Assembly: GCA_013362195.1 (NCBI GenBank)
Contig: JABFWM010000427.1
Span: 1 to 5,723, forward strand
DNA from: Acidobacteriota bacterium
Lineage (GTDB): Bacteria; Acidobacteriota; Vicinamibacteria; Vicinamibacterales; 2-12-FULL-66-21
Direction of reading: 5' to 3'
DNA: 5,723 nucleotides
Position numbers and translations under genes: made by a program. Shown here in pieces: positions 1 to 5,056 of this stretch. Below the pieces are notes generated by a model. That model made no database searches. It was not told the DNA's origin and was given only the letters and a program-made list of their open reading frames with translations. The stretch's first letter is position 1; each line of letters opens with the position of its first letter.

Positions 1-784
1 TGAGGAAATCCGGATCCTGCCGGTTCACCGCCATCTCGGCGAGCGCCTGAATCTTGCCCTCGATGCGATCGAGCTCGATCGAGACGAACTCGGCATTCTT
101 CCTGGCGCGCGCGAAGTTGTCGAGCCTGAGCTCTCCCATCGCCACGCTGTCCTGCAGCGAGCGGATCACGCGTTCGTCCTTCTGCGCGTCCGCCTGCGCC
201 GCGGTCAACGACTTGCGGACGTCGTCGAGGCGCGAGGCGAGCTCCTGCTCGTTGATGGCGCGCAGGAACCGGTCGAGCGCGGCCTTCGACAGGAGGAGGC
301 GCAGGAACAGCCAGAGCAGACGATCGAGACCGGGCGTCCGGATCTCCTCGGCGCCGCTGGGCTGGTCGCCGGTCGCGCCGCGCACGCCGGCGGCGATGCC
401 GCGCATCTCGACGCAGCGCGCGTGCAGCCGCTCGAATCGCGACCGCGATTCCGACGGCAGGCCCGCGAGCATCGAGACGAGTGAAACGGGCGGCGCGGCG
501 GGCGCCGAACCAGCCGGCGCCGCATCCGTCAACGCCTTGTGCTTCCTGGCATCGATCGCGGCACGGAACCGCGGGATCGAGACGAGCCCGGCGAGATAGG
601 TGAGCTCCGCCGCGCCGACGAGCGGAAGGAGCACGGGTGCGAGCGGCGTCAGCGCCGCCGCGGCGGTGCCGCCGAGGAAGAACAGCAGGTTCCACCGGAA
701 GAGAAACGCCTCTTTGAGGTAGTCCTTCATCTGCGCGCCCTGCGGCGCGCGCGCCGGTTCCTCCTCGATCGGCGCGTTAGTCAT
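1..784 (-). CDS. Membrane-associated helical protein of unknown function, 3' end outside window
   Basis: The frame runs open from ATG 784 to the window edge with no stop, giving 261 codons; the C-terminus is missing. I do not recognise the family. Residues about 32-68 form a hydrophobic hairpin of two membrane segments (WNLLFFLGGTAAAALTPLAP, then VLLPLVGAAELTYLAGLV). A Pro/Ala-rich linker follows at 88-100, then a mostly helical region. That region includes a third hydrophobic stretch, LDRLLWLFLRLLLS at 153-166, probably an amphipathic or buried helix, and a charged coiled-coil-like run from about 178 to 251 (EQELASRLDDVRKSL, ELDRIEGKIQALAEM). Both termini are probably cytoplasmic if only the hairpin spans the membrane. 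ATG 784 overlaps the ATPase stop by 8 bases (ATGACTAA), which argues for coupled translation, but its Shine-Dalgarno is poor. Met19 (ATG 730), just before the hydrophobic part, is an alternative. Its place in the operon suggests it works with the transporter or the PspA-like protein. Confidence 0.8.
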   Translation of the reverse strand, partial: MTNAPIEEEPARAPQGAQMKDYLKEAFLFRWNLLFFLGGTAAAALTPLAPVLLPLVGAAELTYLAGLVSIPRFRAAIDARKHKALTDAAPAGSAPAAPPVSLVSMLAGLPSESRSRFERLHARCVEMRGIAAGVRGATGDQPSGAEEIRTPGLDRLLWLFLRLLLSKAALDRFLRAINEQELASRLDDVRKSLTAAQADAQKDERVIRSLQDSVAMGELRLDNFARARKNAEFVSIELDRIEGKIQALAEMAVNRQDPDFL

Positions 785-1604
785 CGCCTGCCCGCGTGGA
801 CGACATCAGCGTGTCCATCAGATCGCGAATCTCGTAGACGTACTCGAGGAACGCGGGGTCCCGCTGCATGTCCTTCGGCGGACGATCCGGCGGCGGCACC
901 GCCATCTCGCGCAGGATCGTCCCTGGCGCCGACGAAAACACGTACACGCGGTCGCCGAGGTACACCGCCTCCTCGATCGAATGGGTGACGAAGAACACCG
1001 TGGCCTGCGCTTCCTTCCAGAGTTGCACCAGCAGCTCCTGCATGTGCAGGCGCGTGGTCGGATCGAGCGCACCGAACGGCTCGTCCATCAGGATGATGCG
1101 CGGCGAGAGAATCAGCGTCCGCGCGATCGCCACCCGCTGGCGCATGCCGCCCGACAGCTCGCCTGGATATTTCCGCGCGTCGCGATCGACGTCGAGGCCG
1201 ACCTTGGCGATCCACTCGCGCGCGCGCTCGCGGCGCTCCCTGGCGGACACGCCGCGGCACTCCAGCCCGAACGCGACGTTGTCCTCGACGGTCCGGTTGT
1301 CGAACGACGTGTAGTCCTGAAACACCATGCTGCGATCCGATCCGGGCGGCCCGACGTTCCCGCCGGCAATCAGCACGGTCCCTTCCGTCGGCGGATGATG
1401 CGGGCGCAGCCCGGCAATCAGCCGCAGCACGGTTGACTTCCCGCATCCCGATGGACCCAGGATGGCGATGAACTCCCCCTTCTGCGGCAGATCCGGGACG
1501 CAGAACGTAACGTCGCGGATGACCGTCATCGTCCCGAACCGCTTGGTGACCTGCCTGAACTCGACGATGTTCGCCGGCGCCGGCGGCGCGGTGGCCTCGC
1601 TCAC
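777..1604 (-). CDS. ABC transporter ATP-binding protein, TauB/SsuB type
   Basis: This 275-residue cytoplasmic ATPase would drive the permease encoded just upstream. All nucleotide-binding motifs are present: Walker A GPSGCGKST (50-58), Q-loop Gln96 in MVFQDY, signature LSGGMRQ (150-156), Walker B IILMDEP (170-176, catalytic Glu175), D-loop ALD (179-181) and switch His208 in FFVTHS. The SIEEAVYLGDRVYVFSSAPG stretch after the switch is characteristic of the nitrate/sulfonate/taurine ATPases. One departure stands out: just after the Q-loop the usual Leu/Phe-Pro-Trp is replaced by SFDNRTVEDN. The GTG start sits one base after the permease TGA, with GGAGG at good spacing. The C-terminal helix from about residue 248 is within the family's range. 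The stop codon is overlapped by the ATG of the next gene. Confidence 0.95.
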   Translation of the reverse strand: MSEATAPPAPANIVEFRQVTKRFGTMTVIRDVTFCVPDLPQKGEFIAILGPSGCGKSTVLRLIAGLRPHHPPTEGTVLIAGGNVGPPGSDRSMVFQDYTSFDNRTVEDNVAFGLECRGVSARERRERAREWIAKVGLDVDRDARKYPGELSGGMRQRVAIARTLILSPRIILMDEPFGALDPTTRLHMQELLVQLWKEAQATVFFVTHSIEEAVYLGDRVYVFSSAPGTILREMAVPPPDRPPKDMQRDPAFLEYVYEIRDLMDTLMSSTRAGDD

Positions 1605-1605
1605 C

Positions 1606-2421
1606 TCACTCCTCCACCGGCCGGTGCGGAAACAGCCCCCGCTCGAACCAGAACAGCGCGCGATCGATCCCGTAGGCGAGCAGCCCGATGATGATCAGGA
1701 TCAGGATGATGTGTTCGGACATCCCGCGGCGCTGGCTCGCCATCAGCAGGTAGCCGAGCCCGTGCTGCGCGTTGATCAGTTCCGCGAGCATGATGTAGCC
1801 GAACGCCAGCCCGAACAGGTGCCGCAGGCTGGTATAGATGCCAGGGAGCGCGAGCGCGACCAGCACCTTCCGCACGATCTGCCACGACGAGGCGCCGAGC
1901 GTCTGCGCGGTCTCGATGTAGCGCTCCGGCACCGACGCAACCGCCGAGACCGTGTCGCCGTACACGAACGGCACGCACGCGATGAAGATGAACATCACCT
2001 TCTGCGTCTCGTCGATGCCGAACCACAGGATGGTCAGGGGAATCAGCGCGGCGACCGGAAGGTTGCGGCCGAACAGCGCGAGCGGCGCGCCGGCGGATTC
2101 GACGACGCGCCACGAGCCGGCGACGATACCGAGCGGCACGCCGACGAGCGCCGCCAGGCCGAAGCCGACGAGCACGCGGCGCAGCGTCGCGGCAATGCTC
2201 TGCAGCAGCGCGCGCTCGGTCCACAGGCTCGGAAGGCTGCGGACCACCTCGCCCGGGCTGGGCAGGATGACCGGCGAGATCCATCGGTCTTCCGATCCCA
2301 GCCCGCTCGTCGCGAGCCACCAGGCCAGGACGACCAGCGCCACGGCGCCGAGGCCGACGAGCCGTCGCGTCATCCGTGGCGGCGCGACGCGCAGCGCGAA
2401 CACCGACGGCGGCCCGGCCAT
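1606..2421 (-). CDS. ABC transporter permease, TauC/SsuC (BPD_transp_1) type
   Basis: This 271-residue inner-membrane protein would form the channel of the importer, probably as a homodimer since only one permease gene is present. About six hydrophobic segments are visible, near residues 21-39, 82-101, 122-135, 141-158, 185-213 and 236-254. The cytoplasmic coupling loop that docks on the ATPase is clear: E170-TAQTLG-A at 170-177, then V and P further on (ALALPGIYTSL), matching the EAA motif. ILPSPGEVV near residue 52 is typical of nitrate/sulfonate/taurine permeases. ATG 2421 directly abuts the TAG of the upstream gene and lacks a Shine-Dalgarno, so it would rely on coupled translation. An internal ATG at 2373 (Met17, just before the first membrane segment) is an alternative start. 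The length is normal for the family. Substrate cannot be assigned. Confidence 0.93.
   Translation of the reverse strand: MAGPPSVFALRVAPPRMTRRLVGLGAVALVVLAWWLATSGLGSEDRWISPVILPSPGEVVRSLPSLWTERALLQSIAATLRRVLVGFGLAALVGVPLGIVAGSWRVVESAGAPLALFGRNLPVAALIPLTILWFGIDETQKVMFIFIACVPFVYGDTVSAVASVPERYIETAQTLGASSWQIVRKVLVALALPGIYTSLRHLFGLAFGYIMLAELINAQHGLGYLLMASQRRGMSEHIILILIIIGLLAYGIDRALFWFERGLFPHRPVEE
1611..1615 (-). promoter_or_regulatory. Ribosome binding site GGAGG for the ABC ATPase
   Basis: GGAGG lies 6 bases before the GTG at 1604, inside the last codons of the permease gene (minus strand GGAGGAGTGAGGTG). The spacing supports GTG 1604 as the start despite the non-ATG codon. Confidence 0.65.
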
Positions 2422-4149
2422 CTATTTTGAGGCCGGCGCCGCTTCCGCCGGGTACACCTTCACTTCCACGCGACGGTTCTTCGCGTTGTTCTCCGGATCC
2501 GACGGATCGGCGGGACGATCCCACCCGAGGCCCGACGTCGAGAACTGGTTCGGCTGCAGCGACGGGAACTTGCGCAGGATCGCCTCCTTCACCGCGTTCG
2601 CTCGATTGAGCGACAGCTCCTGGACGAGGCTCTTGGGCACCGATGCCTTCATCGACGCATCGGTGTGCCCCTCGATGACGATGCGCGCCGCGCCGTACTG
2701 GCCGGCGAGCTTGCCGATCTCCTCGACCACGAAGCCGACGTTGGGGTCGTACATCTCTTCGACGTCCTTCCCGTCCGCCGAGCGCGTCACCTTCTTGGTG
2801 AGGTCCCACGAATTCGGGAAGAAGTGAATGACGACGGTTTTCGTGAGGATCTCTTCCTTTTCGCCCTGCACGGTGCCGGCGCTCGCGGGCGCGAACTGGA
2901 TGTCGTACTCGTTTTTCTGGCTCGCGTACTTCTGCTCCGACCCGAGCTTCTGCATGACGGAGAAGTCCATCACCTGATCGAACGGGGTCTGCTGGGTCAC
3001 GGCGTTGATCTTCTTGTAAAGGAAGTAGGCCGTGTTCCAGGTGCGCTCGAAGTTCGTCGGATTGTTCTGGTTCAGGAAGAAGTCGCGATTCTCGGCGTAA
3101 TTGGTCGAGTGCGCGTCGCCGAGCATCCCGAGGGCGTCGCTCTCGGGAATCGAATAGCCGGCCGCCATCAGCTTGGCAACCTTCTGCTTCGCGTCCTGCG
3201 CCTTGAGGTCCTGCATCGCGTCGAAGATGCCGCGCGCCAGGCCTTCGACGATGTCGGGATTGTCCTTGGCAAAATCGGCGCGGGCGAACCAGACGTCGGC
3301 AATGAGCTTGTTCGCGGTCGCGGTGGTGACCAGCAGCTTGTTGCCGCGCACTTTCTCGAGGTTGTAGATGTCGGGCGCCCAGCTCACCGCGCCGGCGAGG
3401 TTCCGGTCCGCATTGAACGCCGCGGCCGCCTGGAACGCGTCCTGCGTGAACTTGAACTGGACTTCCGCCGGCTGTACGCCGGCGTTGATCAACGCGTTCA
3501 GGATGAAGAAGTGCGACGGCGAGTTCTGCGCCAGCACCACCGTCTTGCCGCGCAAATCCGCCATCGTCTTGATCGTGTCGCGGACGACGATGCCGTCGCC
3601 GCCGTTGGACCAGTCGACCTGCTGATAGATACGCGGCATGACCCTCGAGTCCTTGCGCAGGCCCTCGAGGAAGAGCGGCACCATGTCGAGCGTGCCCCAG
3701 CCGACGTGCAGGTTGCCGGCGGCATAGGCGTCGCGCATCGCGATCGGATCGTCGATGAGCACCAGTTCGACCTTGAAGTCGCGGCCGCCCGGCGCCTTCC
3801 ACGCCTTGCCGGCCTTGAAGCCGTTGTTGGCGTAGATGATCGGGCTCCAGCCCGCCCACACGTTGATGCCGAACCGTACGGTGCGGTCGGCCATCGGCGT
3901 GTAGTTGGAGATCCCCTTGACCTCGGGGAGGCGCGACGCGGCGACGTAGTTGTATTCCTTGACGGTCGTGATGCCGGAGCTGTCGGGAGCTTCCGCGCCT
4001 TTCTGCAGCTGCTTCAACTCATCGTCCGAGAAGCGCCCCGATCCGCCCGGGCCAATCGCGCCGTAGCGGTAGAGCGCCAGGCCGACGAGGCCGAGCACCA
4101 CGATCAGGACCGCGACGTAGAACGCGGGTCGAGGCTGTCCGTTTGCCAT
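2422..4149 (-). CDS. Membrane-anchored ABC substrate-binding protein (TauA/SsuA/NMT1-like) fused to an OmpA peptidoglycan-binding domain
   Basis: The product has 575 residues from ATG 4149. Residues 9-28 are a hydrophobic segment (AFYVAVLIVVLGLVGLALY) with no obvious cleavage site or lipobox, so it is probably a permanent inner-membrane anchor. After a linker, residues about 90-400 form a type 2 periplasmic-binding domain: VRFGINVWAGWSPIIYANNG at the first strand, the AYAAGNLHVGWGTLD region, LRGKTVVLAQNSPSHFF at the second lobe, and AGAVSWAPDI. These are typical of nitrate/sulfonate/taurine-type binding proteins. Residues about 438-567 are an OmpA C-terminal domain: VIEGHTD (Asp497), LSLNRANAV (Arg516) and KNRRVEVKVYP; the Asp and Arg match the residues that hold diaminopimelate of peptidoglycan in OmpA. 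The Asp-Arg gap is 19 residues, against about 15 in ordinary OmpA as I recall it. Usual binding proteins are about 320-350 residues without such a domain. The permease ATG directly follows the TAG stop. The ligand is unknown. It could serve as a tethered importer subunit or as an envelope sensor. Confidence 0.9.
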   Translation of the reverse strand: MANGQPRPAFYVAVLIVVLGLVGLALYRYGAIGPGGSGRFSDDELKQLQKGAEAPDSSGITTVKEYNYVAASRLPEVKGISNYTPMADRTVRFGINVWAGWSPIIYANNGFKAGKAWKAPGGRDFKVELVLIDDPIAMRDAYAAGNLHVGWGTLDMVPLFLEGLRKDSRVMPRIYQQVDWSNGGDGIVVRDTIKTMADLRGKTVVLAQNSPSHFFILNALINAGVQPAEVQFKFTQDAFQAAAAFNADRNLAGAVSWAPDIYNLEKVRGNKLLVTTATANKLIADVWFARADFAKDNPDIVEGLARGIFDAMQDLKAQDAKQKVAKLMAAGYSIPESDALGMLGDAHSTNYAENRDFFLNQNNPTNFERTWNTAYFLYKKINAVTQQTPFDQVMDFSVMQKLGSEQKYASQKNEYDIQFAPASAGTVQGEKEEILTKTVVIHFFPNSWDLTKKVTRSADGKDVEEMYDPNVGFVVEEIGKLAGQYGAARIVIEGHTDASMKASVPKSLVQELSLNRANAVKEAILRKFPSLQPNQFSTSGLGWDRPADPSDPENNAKNRRVEVKVYPAEAAPASK

Positions 4150-4155
4150 CATTTT

Positions 4156-4159
4156 CTCC
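4156..4159 (-). promoter_or_regulatory. Ribosome binding site GGAG for the binding-protein/OmpA fusion gene
   Basis: The minus strand reads GGAGAAAATGATG. GGAG is 3 bases from the first ATG (4152) and 6 bases from the second (4149). The second spacing is the normal one, so ATG at 4149 is preferred; the difference is one Met. Confidence 0.6.
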
Positions 4160-4160
4160 A

Positions 4161-4176
4161 GTGGGCGCCGCCCCAC
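4161..4176 (-). other. Possible small hairpin just upstream of the binding-protein ribosome binding site
   Basis: GTGGG at 4161-4165 pairs with CCCAC at 4172-4176 around a 6-base loop. The stem is only 5 base pairs but GC-rich, and it ends one base before the GGAG at 4159-4156. It could affect translation of the fusion gene. No U-tract follows, so it is not a terminator. The call is weak. Confidence 0.3.
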
Positions 4177-4241
4177 ACTCCCGGGCTCGGTCGCTCGCGG
4201 GGACCCTGCGCCCCGCTCCGCTCCCTCGCAGCCCCAACGCG

Positions 4242-4253
4242 CGACGCGCGTCG
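4242..4253. repeat. 12-base perfect palindrome CGACGCGCGTCG
   Basis: CGACGCGCGTCG equals its own reverse complement. It overlaps two tandem copies of ACGCGCG at 4237-4243 and 4244-4250. It lies 30 bases downstream of the PspA-like stop and about 90 bases upstream of the binding-protein start. It could be a dimeric regulator site or simply a product of high GC; the sequence alone cannot tell. Confidence 0.5.
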
Positions 4254-4282
4254 GCGCCCCCGGGTCACAGATCCGTGTCCTC

Positions 4283-5044
4283 TCAGTTCGTCTGCTTTTC
4301 CGCCGTCTTCTCGGTGACTGCTGGACCGAGGTCCTTGGCCGTCTGCGCGACCGGTGACGTCTCGGGCGACTTCAACCCGAGCTCGACCTCGAAGTCGGTG
4401 AGCGCCTGTTCGGCGAGCTGTGCCTGCATGCGCTCCTCCGCGTCGATCTCGGCAACCCCTTTGGACGACAGATCGGCAGCCACGCGCACCTTGCCGCGGT
4501 TCTGATCGATCTTCTGCTGGATGACGCTTTCGATCTCCCCGAAGTCGGTCGTCAGGTTGACGTCGAAGGTCTCCGAGAGCTTCGCGATCTCCGCTTCGGC
4601 GGCGCTCATCTTCAGCTCGGCGTCGTACTTGGTGATCTTCTGCCGGAGCTCGATCAGCTTTTCGTTCGCGTGCTGGATCTTCTTCAGATTGTTGCCGTAG
4701 GCGGTCTCGTGCATCTGCAGCTGGTTGTCGTTGGCGGCCAGCTCCGCCTTCGCCTTCTGCAGCTCCAGCGCGAACTTCGCCGCCGTCGTGCGATCGCCGG
4801 CCTTGAGATAGGCCTTCGTTTCAGCCTCGAGCTTCTGCACGTGCGCCTTGTTGGCGGCCACCTGCCGGCTGACGCGCTCGACGAGGCCGCGGTACTGTTC
4901 GAGCCCCACGCGCCCTTCCTTGAGCTGCTCGACCGAGCGGTCGTACTCGTAGCGCATCTGCGCAATCGGATCGGCCTCCCAGAACAGGTTCGCGACCTTG
5001 TTGATCTGCGCCACGACGGCGGACCAGAACTTGTGAAGGATCAA
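4283..5044 (-). CDS. PspA/IM30-family-like membrane-associated coiled-coil protein
   Basis: The 253-residue product resembles the phage shock protein A/IM30 (Vipp1) family, peripheral inner-membrane proteins that polymerise on stressed membranes and are structurally related to ESCRT-III. I chose TTG at 5044 because AAGGAG precedes it by 6 bases and because the resulting N-terminus fits the family: a short amphipathic helix (MILHKFWSAVVAQINKVANL) and then an acidic-Asp-Pro turn (EADP, residues 23-26). Residues 27-160 are almost unbroken charged heptad-like helix, as in the PspA hairpin. There is no signal peptide or membrane-spanning segment, so it should be cytoplasmic. Family members are usually about 220-260 residues. 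The last 25 or so residues are a polar tail rich in Thr, Lys, Glu and Ala, probably disordered. It lies between the VWA gene and the substrate-binding gene. Family membership is from pattern resemblance, without alignment. No PspF-type regulator is visible. Confidence 0.8.
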   Translation of the reverse strand: MILHKFWSAVVAQINKVANLFWEADPIAQMRYEYDRSVEQLKEGRVGLEQYRGLVERVSRQVAANKAHVQKLEAETKAYLKAGDRTTAAKFALELQKAKAELAANDNQLQMHETAYGNNLKKIQHANEKLIELRQKITKYDAELKMSAAEAEIAKLSETFDVNLTTDFGEIESVIQQKIDQNRGKVRVAADLSSKGVAEIDAEERMQAQLAEQALTDFEVELGLKSPETSPVAQTAKDLGPAVTEKTAEKQTN

Positions 5045-5050
5045 TGTGGT

Positions 5051-5056
5051 CTCCTT
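5051..5056 (-). promoter_or_regulatory. Ribosome binding site AAGGAG for the PspA-like gene
   Basis: On the minus strand AAGGAG lies 6 bases before the TTG at 5044 and overlaps the TAA stop of the VWA gene (TAAGGAG). The frame contains no ATG near here, so this site decides the start. Stop and ribosome binding site share bases, which favours translational coupling of the two genes. Confidence 0.75.

Larger units (their letters stand above)
4153..4282 (-). other. GC-rich spacer between the PspA-like gene and the binding-protein gene
   Basis: This is the only non-coding gap above 10 bases in the window. It is strongly GC-rich and holds a 12-base perfect palindrome (4242-4253), a pair of tandem ACGCGCG units (4237-4250), two CCCGGG hexamers (4180-4185 and 4259-4264) and a small hairpin next to the downstream ribosome binding site (4161-4176). 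No run of T follows any hairpin on the minus strand, so it is not a classical Rho-independent terminator. I see no convincing -35/-10 pair. It could be a dispersed intergenic repeat, a processing site, or a promoter of unfamiliar type. Confidence 0.5.

Noticed and set aside
54..988. Plus-strand open frames opposite the 1-784 gene
   Set aside because: Ser/Arg-rich translations with no motifs. The minus-strand frame is open throughout, has plausible membrane and coiled-coil segments, and is coupled to the ATPase gene.
1462..2430. 322-codon plus-strand open frame opposite the permease
   Set aside because: Its composition is dominated by Arg, Asp, Glu and Gln, as expected from the reverse of a hydrophobic permease gene; no family resemblance.
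1601..3859. 752-codon minus-strand open frame overlapping the fusion and permease genes in another frame
   Set aside because: Its translation is Arg/Gly/Ala-rich low-complexity sequence without motifs, while the other frame gives clear binding-protein, OmpA and permease domains.
2422..4149. Assigning a specific substrate (taurine, sulfonate, nitrate or phosphate) to the importer
   Set aside because: The binding domain shows the broad NMT1/TauA-type pattern only; no ligand-defining residues or metabolic neighbour genes are present in the window.
4150..4176. Earlier GTG start at 4176 for the fusion gene
   Set aside because: It lies within the hairpin and upstream of the GGAG site; ATG 4149 has correct spacing and places the membrane anchor at the usual distance from the N-terminus.
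4161..4282. Rho-independent terminator after the PspA-like gene
   Set aside because: The hairpins in the spacer are short or loopless and none is followed by a T-run on the minus strand.
2665..4317. Long plus-strand open frame of 550 codons opposite the fusion gene
   Set aside because: It is a mirror of the well-supported minus-strand gene in GC-rich DNA. The translation is rich in Arg, His, Asp, Val and Glu with no recognisable motif, signal or ribosome binding site.
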